Shown here: positions 24,080 through 33,773 of the stretch, piece by piece
Layout of the letters: the number at the start of each line of letters is the position of its first letter
Position numbering within the stretch: position 1 is the first letter of the stretch
Origin: JAAYDY01 sp964500225
GTDB lineage: Bacteria > Planctomycetota > Phycisphaerae > FEN-1346 > JAACEH01
NCBI GenBank assembly: GCA_964500225.1
Contig: CAZCOA010000004.1
Span: forward strand, 1-64,000
Reading direction: 5' to 3'
Length of the DNA stretch: 64,000 nucleotides
The notes under the pieces: model-generated
Seen by the model: the letters and a program-made list of their open reading frames with translations, nothing else
Told to the model about the DNA's origin: nothing
The model's database searches: none
Position numbers and translations under genes: made by a program

Positions 24080-27000
24080 TCACTCTGAACGTATTGCGCC
24101 CAGCAGGTCGGGCCCCACGGCTCGCTGCGTCACACCGACACAAGCCGCAATGGCCGCGGCCATGATGCCGCCCATTGTACCGGCGAGTTGGAGCCACGGC
24201 ACATCGGCCTTCGCCTGGATCATGTGCGGCGCGGCAGCCAGGAGGCCCGCCACACTGCCGATGGCCAGACCGGCGGCAATCAGTATCACGGTCTCGGCCG
24301 ACACCAGTCGTACGACCTGCCTTTGCGTGAATCCCAGCGCAAGCATCAGGGCCAGTTCGCCTCGCCGCTCCACGATGTTTCTGGCCAGCACGGTCGCGAC
24401 AGCGAATGTGCCAAGAACCAACCCCAGCCCACTGAGGGCCTGAAAGGCCGCCAGGTACGTATTCTGCACGCCGGCATAGGCCGCCAGTACATCGGCTGTG
24501 CGACGAACGTCAACACCGGCGTCCTCCAGACCCTCGCGGAGTGCGTCCATCACCTGCGTCTGCCGCTCAGGAACCGTCTCCACAAGGAAACGCCGGTACC
24601 CGCCTCCGTCGCCGAACAGCCGCACCAAGTTTCCCTCAGACATCAGCAATTCGCTTTGCCACAGGCTTCCCCGGAGCAGACCGACGATACGCAGAGTCAC
24701 GGGACCATGAGCGCCGGCCACCGTGATCGTCCCGTTGAGCCCCGACTTGAGAATCCATCGGACGCTCGCTTCGTCGCCAACGACCGGCACGCAGCCGTTG
24801 TCGAGCGTGACGTCCAGAAGCCGCCAGGGGTTCCGCTCATCGTGCATCGGGAGGGTTTGCGAGAACGCAAACCCGCCACGTTCAATCAGAGCAGGCGGCA
24901 CACCCACGATTCTCGGCGACTGCGGCTGCTGTAGGTTCAGGCAACTGGCATCGTCGCCATCATTCACGCGGAAGGATAGGATGGTGGCCCCTTGGAAGGC
25001 GCCCTCGTCGCCGAGTCCTGCCGCCTGCCTGCCGGCCGCCGTGCCAAGGTCCACGTGGATCGGCAACTCGCAGTCGGCCATGATCGCAAAGCCGCCCGCC
25101 CCGCCGTTGCGAGAAAACGTGTCCCACTGTGTTGGGTTGATCCGGTTGGCCGCTACCGTAACAAGGGTAAAGGCGGCGCACGCCAACAGGGCGGTTGTCA
25201 GGACACTGCGGGTTCGGCGGCGTCTGGCCCCGTGCAGGACCAGACTCTTCATGGAAAGACTTTGGCGGGCACGGGGGCGCGACGGGCGTTCCCCGGTGAG
25301 CACGGCTGCCATGGCCGCCAGCATCGCGACAAGCATCAGCCCACCGATCAAAAAGAACGCAGTCGCCGGCTTCATGGCGTTGCCGACAATGGAAGCGCCC
25401 AGCACGGCTGCCGCCGCGGCTGTGGCCAGCGACGCAATGAGCGTCGCCCCACGGCGTCCTTGTCGCAGATCCTCGACAGTGTGAAGCGATCGCCACCCGG
25501 CGAGGAGCACCACGGCCGTCTTGCGGCGAAGCAGCCACAGGGCCCATGCGACGGCCGCCATGGCAATGATCAGCCCCACGGCGGCGCCGTTCACCAGACT
25601 GGACGACGACACGTACAAGTCCAACGTAAACGGCCCCAGCAGGCCGACCCATCGCGTCTTCAGCGTCCACAGAATTCCCGCGGCGTAGGCCACCGCCAGC
25701 GGAATGCCCGCGAGCACTGCAATAGCAGCATGAACCATCCCCTCGGCCAGAAACGACCGTGCCACGGCGCCAGGTGAAAATCCGATGGCCAGCATGATGC
25801 CGGCATCGCGGGCCCGCATCTCGACCGAGAGCCGCAGCAGTAACCCCACCAGCATCGCGGCGGCCAGAACAAGAAAACTGCTCAACCCCAAAAAGAGGGA
25901 TGCAAAATCGCTTGCCCCTTCGGCCGCTCGCAGCGCCTCGGCGCGCACGGGCCGAAACGTAAGGCCGACGTCCTGCGGCTTCAATGCGTTTCGCAAGGCC
26001 GCCGAATAGGTCTCCACGGACGGAACGCCCCCTTGCGGCCCATCGGCGGCAATCCTCACCGAGGTAACCCACGGGGACTCGACTTGCGCCGCGCGGCGCC
26101 ACAGGTCCTGCGCCGTCTGAGGGGAGACGAACGCTTTGGGCGCGGCTCTGTGCGCCTGCCAGTAGGCCTCGTCTTTGGGTCGAATACGCCCAAGGTCCAA
26201 CGGAAACGGTGGCTTCCACTGCCTCATCGACGTAGCGTCGGTGATGCCAGGGAACTGGGGAATCAGCTCATCTTGGGCCGCAGCACCGACCATCGCAACG
26301 ATCCCGCGGACGATGAATCGTCGTGAGTCGGTGCTGAGCGTGGCATCGGCGCCGATGCGATAATAGTCAACGGCCACAGTATCCCCCACCTTGGCGCCCA
26401 GATCGGCCGCAGCCCATGTATTGAGCAGGATGTCGTCGGTTCCCAGATTCAAGTCAACCGGCGTACCGTCGTCCTGCACAAGGACGTCATGTCCTGCCTC
26501 CGCAGCATCCGCCACAGCGGCAATGGTGGAGTACGGTATGCCGTTCTCGCCGGATTCGCCGTCGACCTTGGTGATCGTATTGGCGAGGTAGATCGACACC
26601 CGCGCGGCCCGATAGCCGCAGGCGTGTGCCGCCTCGCCCGCAGCGGCAACCTGACGCGACGAAAGCACCGTGTTAAGGCTTTCCACCGAAATCACGCGAC
26701 CATGCGCCTGCTGCACGAGGCGTATCCCGCAGTCTTCAGGCGTGACGGCGTCGGCGAGCATAGTATTCAGTCGCCGCACTTCTTCCTCGTCTCCGTGGCC
26801 GCTCCTCGCGTTGACAAGCAGCACATTGGCCTGCCCTGCTCGCCCGATGTGCCGTGCGAACCAGTCGTAGGCGACATACACATTTCTCGGCCGCGGTCGG
26901 TCGCTTCGCAGCGAAAAACCGCCGAGTCCCTCGTCGGGCACGATCCTCGCGATCACCAGGCTCACCCGTTCGACCGTATCGTTCAGGCTGCGACGACCGA

Positions 27001-27508
27001 ACAGACTGGTCGAAGGAGCAGTCGATGCTCGCGCGAGATTCACAATAAGCGTGTCTCCGGTTCGCAGGGACAATTCGTTCGCAAGCGTCTGGTTCACCGC
27101 GGCATGTCGCCCGTCAAGAGCCGGCGCAGGCCCTGGCCCGAGCATCGGCGCGTCGGAAGGGTTCACTGCCCAGACCGACACGTGGGGCAGTCGTACCGAT
27201 GACGTCGGCGTGCTTGCAGCGGCATCCACTGCCAGAACGGCAGCAACGTCGCCGAATGCCGCCGTGAAGCCTTGCTGTGAGGCAAGGTCCTTTGCCAGGG
27301 CCGACCTGAAGAAGCCCGGCGCGGTCAGCGCAAAGTCGGTGCGCCCGAGACGTCGCAAAGCCAGGCTGCGCAGGCTGCCGTTGAACGAGTCGCCAACAAG
27401 AAGGGACCCGGCGACTACCGCCACGCCCACGGCCGCGCCGGCGACAACTGCGGCGTGGGTGCGCCGATAGTACCATAGGCTGCGAAGGACAAACCGCGCC
27501 AGGTTCAC
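24080..27508 (-). CDS. Large FtsX/MacB-type ABC transporter permease
   Basis: 1142-residue membrane protein. A first helix (about residues 10-30) is followed by a large extracytoplasmic domain. A cluster of helices with an FtsX domain (about 540-720) comes next, then a second external domain, and a final FtsX domain (last about 100 residues). This is the double-FtsX layout of LolC/E-like or antimicrobial-peptide permeases. GTG 27508 is preferred because GGAGG lies 7 nt upstream; ATG 27529 is the alternative. It follows its ATPase by 22 bp. The cargo is unknown: a lipid, lipoprotein or terpenoid product of the upstream genes is possible. Confidence 0.82.
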   Translation of the reverse strand: MNLARFVLRSLWYYRRTHAAVVAGAAVGVAVVAGSLLVGDSFNGSLRSLALRRLGRTDFALTAPGFFRSALAKDLASQQGFTAAFGDVAAVLAVDAAASTPTSSVRLPHVSVWAVNPSDAPMLGPGPAPALDGRHAAVNQTLANELSLRTGDTLIVNLARASTAPSTSLFGRRSLNDTVERVSLVIARIVPDEGLGGFSLRSDRPRPRNVYVAYDWFARHIGRAGQANVLLVNARSGHGDEEEVRRLNTMLADAVTPEDCGIRLVQQAHGRVISVESLNTVLSSRQVAAAGEAAHACGYRAARVSIYLANTITKVDGESGENGIPYSTIAAVADAAEAGHDVLVQDDGTPVDLNLGTDDILLNTWAAADLGAKVGDTVAVDYYRIGADATLSTDSRRFIVRGIVAMVGAAAQDELIPQFPGITDATSMRQWKPPFPLDLGRIRPKDEAYWQAHRAAPKAFVSPQTAQDLWRRAAQVESPWVTSVRIAADGPQGGVPSVETYSAALRNALKPQDVGLTFRPVRAEALRAAEGASDFASLFLGLSSFLVLAAAMLVGLLLRLSVEMRARDAGIMLAIGFSPGAVARSFLAEGMVHAAIAVLAGIPLAVAYAAGILWTLKTRWVGLLGPFTLDLYVSSSSLVNGAAVGLIIAMAAVAWALWLLRRKTAVVLLAGWRSLHTVEDLRQGRRGATLIASLATAAAAAVLGASIVGNAMKPATAFFLIGGLMLVAMLAAMAAVLTGERPSRPRARQSLSMKSLVLHGARRRRTRSVLTTALLACAAFTLVTVAANRINPTQWDTFSRNGGAGGFAIMADCELPIHVDLGTAAGRQAAGLGDEGAFQGATILSFRVNDGDDASCLNLQQPQSPRIVGVPPALIERGGFAFSQTLPMHDERNPWRLLDVTLDNGCVPVVGDEASVRWILKSGLNGTITVAGAHGPVTLRIVGLLRGSLWQSELLMSEGNLVRLFGDGGGYRRFLVETVPERQTQVMDALREGLEDAGVDVRRTADVLAAYAGVQNTYLAAFQALSGLGLVLGTFAVATVLARNIVERRGELALMLALGFTQRQVVRLVSAETVILIAAGLAIGSVAGLLAAAPHMIQAKADVPWLQLAGTMGGIMAAAIAACVGVTQRAVGPDLLGAIRSE

Positions 27509-27530
27509 GCACAGACCTCCACACGACATG

Positions 27531-28232
27531 TCACGGCTGGCGGACGGGGGATAGACAGCCGTCGCGAAGCTCCAGGCATCGTGAGAAACGTCTTGCCAGT
27601 TCGAGATTGTGGGTGACAACAATCAGCATCACATGCCGCTCGGCGGCCACCTCGCAGAACAGATCCGCCACCGTCGCCGCGGTGGCGCGATCCAGATTGC
27701 CCGTCGGCTCGTCGCACAAAAGCAGTGGCGGATTGTTGACCAAGGCCCGCGCCACGGCCACACGCTGCCGCTCGCCGCCCGACAGCCACTGCGGGAAGTC
27801 GTTCTCTCGCCCTGCCAGGCCGACGCGAGCCAGCAGGTCGGCAGCCCGCCGCACTCCGTCCACGGCGTCGTTCGAAGCCACCGTCGGAAGGGCCACATTC
27901 TCGATGACGGTACACTGCGGGAGCAGATGGTGATCCTGAAACACGAAGCCCACCCTTTTGCGTCGAAACTCAGCCAGGCGGTCGTCCTCAAGGACGGCAA
28001 CGTCCACGTCGCCCAATTGCACGGTTCCCGACGTCGGCCGGTCCAGCGAGCCAATGATATTGAGCAGCGTGCTCTTGCCGCAGCCGGATGCCCCAACAAT
28101 GGCAACGGTCTCGCCGGGCTCCACACGCAGCTCCACGCCTTTCAGGACGCTATGCTGGCCGGCCGGCGACGAGTACGTCTTACACAATCGGCTGACCTTT
28201 AGCGCAACCGCTTCCGATGCTGCGTTTGCCAT
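27531..28232 (-). CDS. LolD/MacB-type ABC transporter ATP-binding protein
   Basis: 233-residue ATPase with Walker A GASGCGKST, signature LSGGERQRVAVARAL, Walker B LLLCDEPTGNLD and the switch H in VVTHN. The GNLD following the Walker B Glu is typical of the LolD/FtsE/MacB group, which pairs with FtsX permeases; the permease gene lies directly downstream. It starts 45 bp after the prenyltransferase-repeat gene. Without a LolA/LolB gene nearby, a specific lipoprotein role cannot be claimed. Confidence 0.88.
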   Translation of the reverse strand: MANAASEAVALKVSRLCKTYSSPAGQHSVLKGVELRVEPGETVAIVGASGCGKSTLLNIIGSLDRPTSGTVQLGDVDVAVLEDDRLAEFRRKRVGFVFQDHHLLPQCTVIENVALPTVASNDAVDGVRRAADLLARVGLAGRENDFPQWLSGGERQRVAVARALVNNPPLLLCDEPTGNLDRATAATVADLFCEVAAERHVMLIVVTHNLELARRFSRCLELRDGCLSPVRQP

Positions 28233-28277
28233 GGTCCTCGTGACCCCGAAACCCCTCGGAACGTGCCGCCGACGCTG

Positions 28278-29255
28278 TCACTCCATCGAGCCGACCATGT
28301 CGGCGAGGATTGACAGCGCGGCCACACCATAAAACGTGTACTCAACGTCGGCCGTGCCGCCGACGGCCACCGGACGAAAACCTCCGCACGGGTTCTCAGT
28401 AGCCCGGAGGAACCGCCCAAGCGGTCCAAGCTTCAGAATCCCGGCCCGGCCAACGGCGGCCAATGCATAGAGTCCTGTGAACGTCGAGAGAAGGTCCCCG
28501 TCCTTCACGTTCGGGTGCGCCGCCAAACCGCCGTCCGGCCGCTGAAGGGATGCGAGGAAGGCGGCCCCTCTGGCTGACGTCGCCTCATCCATGGCCTCCG
28601 CACCCGACAGAAAGCAAAGGGCGGCTGCCGTGGGGCTGGCCTGGCCCGCCGCGGCCCCGGGGTGTCCCGCGAAACCGCCGTCGGGCGTCGCACAGGCCCG
28701 TACTGCGTCCACGGCCCTGTCCAAGTCGGGCATGAGCCGCCCCATCAGATCGTAGCACATCAAGGCCAGGAAAGCGTAGTACGGACTCGTCACTCCCCCT
28801 GGCACGAGGGCCACCGCTCCATCGGCCGTGCGGCACGCGGCCAGCAGGTCAATCGACTCGTCCAGCCACGCATATCTTCGGCAATCCTCCGGAGGCATCA
28901 GCCCGACAGCCTCCAAAAAGCGAAGGCTCTGCCACACATCGAGGCACTCCAAAACACTCGTCATAGGCCGCTGCCGAGACTTCAGCCATGCCGCAGCCGA
29001 CATCCACGACGGGGCCTCTGCCGGAAGGCCGAGCACTATCAACGCATGCAGGGCGAACCGAGTGTAGTACGGATCGGCAGCACCGTCGGGACCGACAAAC
29101 GCCCCGGTGCTGCTTTGTGTCGCAACAAGGTACTCCGTGTGCCTGCGACGGAAAGAACCGCCCAACACCGTCGATCCGGCACGCATCCGCCGATCCATCA
29201 CGGCGTAACGCTGCGGCCTTGGATCGGACTCGGCTGGCCGGACAGGTCGGGTCAT
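28278..29255 (-). CDS. Prenyltransferase/terpene-cyclase-repeat (alpha-alpha barrel) protein
   Basis: 325-residue protein of alpha-alpha repeats with the Gly-rich turns of the prenyltransferase/squalene oxidase repeat family: QSSTGAFVG, CRTADGAVALVPGG, CATPDGGFAGHPG, QRPDGGLAAHP and ENPCGGFRPV. It most resembles geranylgeranyltransferase beta-like bacterial proteins. No DXDD cyclase motif is present, so a protonation-type cyclisation like that of its 622-residue neighbour is unlikely. It lies 30 bp after the DUF116/polyprenyl-synthase gene. It may be an accessory or transferase in the same pathway; function unproven. Confidence 0.68.
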   Translation of the reverse strand: MTRPVRPAESDPRPQRYAVMDRRMRAGSTVLGGSFRRRHTEYLVATQSSTGAFVGPDGAADPYYTRFALHALIVLGLPAEAPSWMSAAAWLKSRQRPMTSVLECLDVWQSLRFLEAVGLMPPEDCRRYAWLDESIDLLAACRTADGAVALVPGGVTSPYYAFLALMCYDLMGRLMPDLDRAVDAVRACATPDGGFAGHPGAAAGQASPTAAALCFLSGAEAMDEATSARGAAFLASLQRPDGGLAAHPNVKDGDLLSTFTGLYALAAVGRAGILKLGPLGRFLRATENPCGGFRPVAVGGTADVEYTFYGVAALSILADMVGSME

Positions 29256-29285
29256 GGCATCGCTTCCGCGCCGCGGGAACGCCCC

Positions 29286-31028
29286 TCAGAAGTCGTGGTC
29301 TCTCAGGACAACGCGTGTCAGAAATCGCATCAGGTGTCGCAGGGCCGGCCGACGAACCTGGTCGGCAACTTCCATCGCCCGCATGCGACACTTGTCCGCC
29401 AAGCGGGCGGCCTTCTCCGTGGCGCCGCACCGCTGATAGAGCTGTCGCACCTCGTCCACCAGGCCCCGTCGATCGAGGCCGTCGCCGGAACGGAACAACT
29501 CCTCCAGCCTGTCGGCCACCCCGTCGGCCGAGGCAAACGCCAGGAGGATGGTCGGCCGCCGCGCAACGATATCCTGTCCCGACAGGCGATGGTTGTCGTC
29601 GCTCGGACGGAGATCGTCCAGGTCGTCGAGCACCTGGTATGCCACGCCGAGATGGCGACAGAACGTGTCCACTCGTGCCGCGTCGTCGTCCAGGGGCCCA
29701 GTCAGCCGCATGCCGGCATACATCGCGGCGCCAAATGCCGGCGCCGTCTTCAGGGCATAGAGGGCAAGCACTTGGTCGGCGTCGGCGATGCGAGCCTGGT
29801 CGCCCGTCAGCAGAAGCTCGGTTCCCTGCCCTCGGCATAGTCTCAGGTGCGCCGAGGACAGGGCCGCCAGGATGTCGGCTATGCACTCAGCCCCAAGCGT
29901 GCCGGCCTGCGCCGCCACGAGACGATAGCCCAGACCGACGAGGTAATCGCCCGTATTGATAGCCGTCGCCTCGCCGTAGCGGGCATGCAGGGTCGGCTCG
30001 CCATAGCGGTAGGCGTCCTGGTCCTCCACATCGTCGTGAACCAGAGACGCCTTGTGAAACGCCTCCAAGGCGACTGCGACGGAGGCCACCGGTTCTGTAA
30101 CCACGTTATCGACGGCCGACCGGTTCAGGTCCGTCTCGTCCAGCCCGAGCATCGCGGCGTGGGCGGCCAGGGTGATAAACGGCCGGAAGCGTTTGCCGCC
30201 GCGGGCGAGCCAGTCGCGGGCGATGCGCTCCGCCCGTGGCGGCAAGGAATCTTCGGCCGCCGGTCCCGAGCCGGTCAACCACAGTAGCCGTTCCAGACTC
30301 TCGGGCCGAAACAGGTCCGATGCCTTCTGAAGCACGGTCACATAGCCCGTCACCGTGTACCGGTGATTCGCGACGTGCCATGCGAGTATCTCGCGGATTC
30401 GCTCGAGGTCGGCCACCGTGTCTCGGCAGCCGTCGCGCAGCAAAGGCACCCCCGCATACGGCACGCCAAGCTGGTAAACCGTCTCGAAGCACTTTTCGAG
30501 CGAATCCAGACAGGCGACGCCGAGAATGGCCTCCACGCGGCCGGCCGCAAGGGCCTGCACCACCGCCGGCGTTCCTTCGGCCACGATCGTCTGATAGCCC
30601 AAGGCCCGCGCCTCGGCAAGCAGCCTGCCGATCGAACAGGATCCGCACAGGCGGCACTTTAGCCCTGTGGTATCGTAGGGGGCCGTACAGGTGTCCGCGT
30701 GACGCAGACAGTGTGGAAGCAGGAGCAGCCGTCGCGAGAATGCCGTCGCGGCAAACGCACCGCGGCATATCTCTGTGCCGATGGCCACCATAGCGAAATC
30801 GCGCCAATGGCGGTCCAGGCCAAGGCGTTTCAGGAGCGTAGCCGCCAGATTCTCCAGGTGTGCGCGATCCGGCAACCGTACGACATCGGCTTCGGCCGCG
30901 AGCTCGCGTGCAGCGTCCTCGATCCTACGACGTAGGGCCTCATTGCCCGCAAGTTCGCAGCCCTTGCCGTCGGATCGGCCGCCCAAATCGCCTGAGGCTG
31001 CATCGAATATGTATCCCATATGGGTCAT
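29286..31028 (-). CDS. DUF116 domain fused to polyprenyl diphosphate synthase
   Basis: 580-residue fusion. Residues about 40-230 match DUF116: LPHCLR, then CTAPYDTTGLKCRLCGSC, followed by VAEGTPAV and ILGVACLDSLEK. The Cys set suggests metal or Fe-S binding. The C-terminal 300 residues are a trans-isoprenyl diphosphate synthase with both aspartate-rich motifs, DDVED (about 327-331) and DDLDD (about 466-470), and the family GGKRFRP segment. The reaction is condensation of IPP with an allylic diphosphate; product length is unknown. The ATG at 31028 overlaps the cyclase stop by 4 nt. DUF116 is normally a separate protein. Confidence 0.82.
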   Translation of the reverse strand: MTHMGYIFDAASGDLGGRSDGKGCELAGNEALRRRIEDAARELAAEADVVRLPDRAHLENLAATLLKRLGLDRHWRDFAMVAIGTEICRGAFAATAFSRRLLLLPHCLRHADTCTAPYDTTGLKCRLCGSCSIGRLLAEARALGYQTIVAEGTPAVVQALAAGRVEAILGVACLDSLEKCFETVYQLGVPYAGVPLLRDGCRDTVADLERIREILAWHVANHRYTVTGYVTVLQKASDLFRPESLERLLWLTGSGPAAEDSLPPRAERIARDWLARGGKRFRPFITLAAHAAMLGLDETDLNRSAVDNVVTEPVASVAVALEAFHKASLVHDDVEDQDAYRYGEPTLHARYGEATAINTGDYLVGLGYRLVAAQAGTLGAECIADILAALSSAHLRLCRGQGTELLLTGDQARIADADQVLALYALKTAPAFGAAMYAGMRLTGPLDDDAARVDTFCRHLGVAYQVLDDLDDLRPSDDNHRLSGQDIVARRPTILLAFASADGVADRLEELFRSGDGLDRRGLVDEVRQLYQRCGATEKAARLADKCRMRAMEVADQVRRPALRHLMRFLTRVVLRDHDF

Positions 31029-32893
31029 CCGCAGCAACTGCCGGCTCCGCCCGGCGCGACAGCCGTTCCTTGGGCCATTCTGTGCCAGTGTGACATCGCA
31101 CGACCGAGTGCGGCCACCACAAAGATTATAGGGTAAATGCGCTCCGAATACCAAAGGCTCGTGAAATAGAGGCCTATGGGGGCCGGCCGGTCCAGACCGC
31201 CCTCCTGGACGCTTCGGATCAGAAATTCGCAGCCACGACGCACTGCCCGCACCTCGTCGGATCCAGACGCCCACGCACACAACGTTTCGACCGCCACGGC
31301 CGTCTCCTCGATGCTCGACGCCACTCCGCGTTGCCCGCCCCAACCGCCGTCGTCGTTCTGTGACGCGACGAGGAATGCCGCCCCGCGACGCGCCGCCGTT
31401 GCGTCACACATGCCGACGTCGCGATATGCGGCCAACACCCGAGCCGTACCGAAAACGCGGTTGTAGCCATCGGGGGCCGCCTGGTTGCCAAACCACAGGG
31501 CGGTCCACGCCCCATCATCGCCCTGAGCATCGGCCAGGTAGGCCAAGCCACGTCGCACAGCCCGGCCGCATGGCAGATCGCGCTTCCGGTCTCTCCAGGC
31601 GTGAAGTGCCCTGACTGCATGAGCCGTCAGGTCGGCGCCGCTGCGGTCGAAAGGCAGCTTGCCCCATCCGCGGCAAAACGTCGGCCAGCCGCCATCGTCG
31701 TTCTGGAGGTCGATCAGCCAGCGCAAGCCGTCTTGTGCTGCCGCGTCGGCCCGCGAAGACTGCCATCCGGACAGAGCCAGAAGAGCGCCGGCCGTATCAT
31801 CCGCGTCGGGCACTCCTCCAGGCAAATCCGTCCACGGCCACCCGCCGGGCGGCGAATCGGTGAATGGATGCACCCGGCGACACTGGCTGCGTACCAGAAA
31901 TTCAAGGCTCGCCTCGACGGTTGTATCCTGCCCTGCCGGCCCGGCCCGCAGCGCGTTGATCGCCAGCGACGTCAGCCACAGCGACAGATTACTGTCGATG
32001 GGCCAAGCACCGTTATCGCGGACCGTTCGCTCAAGAAATTCGAGCGCCTTGGCCGTGACAGGATGGTCGTGGAGGCCGGCTCCGGCCAGACTCATCGCCA
32101 CGAAGGCCGTCAAGGGAACCGCCTCGATAAAACCCCCGGAACTGGGCTGTATGGATTCCAGCCGACGCAGGGTCGGAGCCATGGCCCGGTCGCGAACGAT
32201 CCTAAGCAGTGGGTTTCGGGTGGGCCGTTTGACGTGCAGCAACTGGCCGATGGCGATGAGCGCGGGCAAGGCATAACTAACAACATGAATCCGCAGCCGC
32301 CGCAACCAGCGATGCGACAACTGCGCCAACTCGAACGGCAGCCGCGGAATGGCCGACCATTCGGCCTGCCCGGCCAGGGCGCAGTTGACAAGAATCGGCA
32401 CGGCAAACGTGCGGTCCTTGCCGTAGAACTGCGAGATCGCGGCGGCCCGGTCGGCCATAGTCGTCCCGGCCCGCTCTGTAAGCCAGGCATCGGCGCGCGC
32501 CGCAGCGGCCTTGACTTCACACTGCGAACCAGCCAGCGCAAGGGCGGCTCGCGCAAGCATCGTGGTGGCGAGGTTGCTCGGGCTGTCGGTGGTGTCGCCC
32601 CAGCCCCCGTCGCTATTCTGGTGAGTCATCAGCCACGCGGCTCCGGCCCGAATACGCGCGGCAGATACGTCACGGGCCGCAAGGCACAGGGCACTAACGG
32701 CTACCGCCGTCGAAAGTGCCGAGTCGGACAGACGCCCGGGCCAGCGGCCATCGCGATCACGCTCCGCCAGCAGACGGTCCACCACGTACCGATACGTGGC
32801 CGATATGCGGTCGAACAGGTCATCCGCAGCCGATACCCATCCGTCGGCCGCATAGCCGCATCCCTCCGCCGAAAACGTCGTGCGTTCACTCAT
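31025..32893 (-). CDS. Squalene-hopene-cyclase-like class II terpene cyclase
   Basis: 622-residue alpha-alpha barrel protein with several QW-type repeats (HQNSDGGWGD at 91-100, LQNDDGGW at 396-403, AQGDDGAW at 456-463, SQNDDGGWGG at 511-520). It has the class II acid motif DADD (363-366) within GGVPDADDTAGALLALSGW, the signature of proton-initiated squalene/oxidosqualene cyclases. Size is near that of squalene-hopene cyclase. No squalene synthase (HpnCDE) gene is present in the window, but a polyprenyl synthase is encoded directly downstream, so the substrate could be squalene or a linear polyprenyl compound. It overlaps both neighbours by 4 nt. Confidence 0.78.
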   Translation of the reverse strand: MSERTTFSAEGCGYAADGWVSAADDLFDRISATYRYVVDRLLAERDRDGRWPGRLSDSALSTAVAVSALCLAARDVSAARIRAGAAWLMTHQNSDGGWGDTTDSPSNLATTMLARAALALAGSQCEVKAAAARADAWLTERAGTTMADRAAAISQFYGKDRTFAVPILVNCALAGQAEWSAIPRLPFELAQLSHRWLRRLRIHVVSYALPALIAIGQLLHVKRPTRNPLLRIVRDRAMAPTLRRLESIQPSSGGFIEAVPLTAFVAMSLAGAGLHDHPVTAKALEFLERTVRDNGAWPIDSNLSLWLTSLAINALRAGPAGQDTTVEASLEFLVRSQCRRVHPFTDSPPGGWPWTDLPGGVPDADDTAGALLALSGWQSSRADAAAQDGLRWLIDLQNDDGGWPTFCRGWGKLPFDRSGADLTAHAVRALHAWRDRKRDLPCGRAVRRGLAYLADAQGDDGAWTALWFGNQAAPDGYNRVFGTARVLAAYRDVGMCDATAARRGAAFLVASQNDDGGWGGQRGVASSIEETAVAVETLCAWASGSDEVRAVRRGCEFLIRSVQEGGLDRPAPIGLYFTSLWYSERIYPIIFVVAALGRAMSHWHRMAQGTAVAPGGAGSCCG

Positions 32894-33732
32894 GCACTGT
32901 CCAGCCGGTCCAGCCGGTCAATGAGCCTGTCGAGTTCATCGCGAGCCTCGCCGGTCTGAGGGGTACACCTTCGTGACTTGGACTCCGGCATCGTGGACGA
33001 TTCCCCGAGGCCCTCTTGCCGTGAACATGCCACACGCTCAGTCTCGGCGGCCGCAAAACCGTTTGCAGCCTCACCCTGGTCGCCTTCCGCCCGCTGCTCG
33101 GGAGTCACCACACCCTCATCGCTTCCGGCGATCGCGGGATAGGCCTCGTAGTGCGGGAACATGATCGCCCGGGCCGGACATATGCGGCTGCAGGCAGGGC
33201 AACCCGGCTTACAGTTGTCCGGGTTGGCTACCATCACGCGGTCCCCCGGACCGAGTTCATAGACGCCGAACAGGCAGAAGTCCACACACTGGCGACAGCC
33301 GACGCATCGCGAGTAGTCCACCACCGGGCACCATCGCGGCGAAACGGCGTCATCCATCTGTTGCACTGTGTTGGAGCCCATTCCCGGTTGGACGACCGCT
33401 CCTGCGGCCAGCGATTCGGCAAAGCTCTCCGGGGAGAATCGATCCTCCATTCGCACCACGCGGCTCACGCACTGCATGTCGCACCCCAGGGCTGCCAGGG
33501 TCCATCGGGCCGGACGCGCGTGCATCCACGTTGCCACAGCGACACGGCCCCGCAGTGTCGCCAAACGCCGTGCGACTGGGTGGTCGCGGGCCAAGTAATA
33601 AAGGTGTGGCGCCACGAGCACGAGACATTGGGTTCTGTCGCCGAGCCACTGGATGACGGCGTCCTCGAAGCGGCGTCTGTCGCCGCTACCGTCCACACAG
33701 CGTGAAACAACGATCACCTCAGGACGTTCCAT
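32890..33732 (-). CDS. Two-cluster 4Fe-4S ferredoxin-domain protein, first gene of the long operon
   Basis: 280-residue protein. The N-terminal 130 residues form an alpha/beta region of unknown family (VIVVSRCVDGSGDRRRFEDA...). A ferredoxin domain follows with CVGCRQCVDFCLFGVY and CKPGCPACSRICPARAI. The last 90 residues are charged and low-complexity. The first cysteine spacing is standard; the second has an extra residue. The ATG at 33732 follows GGGAG and overlaps nothing upstream, so it is the promoter-proximal gene. Its start overlaps no other gene but its stop overlaps the cyclase start by 4 nt. It could supply electrons to the terpenoid or redox steps downstream. Confidence 0.72.
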   Translation of the reverse strand: MERPEVIVVSRCVDGSGDRRRFEDAVIQWLGDRTQCLVLVAPHLYYLARDHPVARRLATLRGRVAVATWMHARPARWTLAALGCDMQCVSRVVRMEDRFSPESFAESLAAGAVVQPGMGSNTVQQMDDAVSPRWCPVVDYSRCVGCRQCVDFCLFGVYELGPGDRVMVANPDNCKPGCPACSRICPARAIMFPHYEAYPAIAGSDEGVVTPEQRAEGDQGEAANGFAAAETERVACSRQEGLGESSTMPESKSRRCTPQTGEARDELDRLIDRLDRLDSA

Positions 33733-33773
33733 CACCACTCCCGGCACGGCGCACGCGATCACACGCTGCCTTC

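Noticed and set aside
31601..32959. 452-codon open frame antisense to the terpene cyclase
   Set aside because: Low-complexity Arg/Gln/Gly composition and no ribosome-binding site; the minus-strand cyclase has DXDD and QW motifs.
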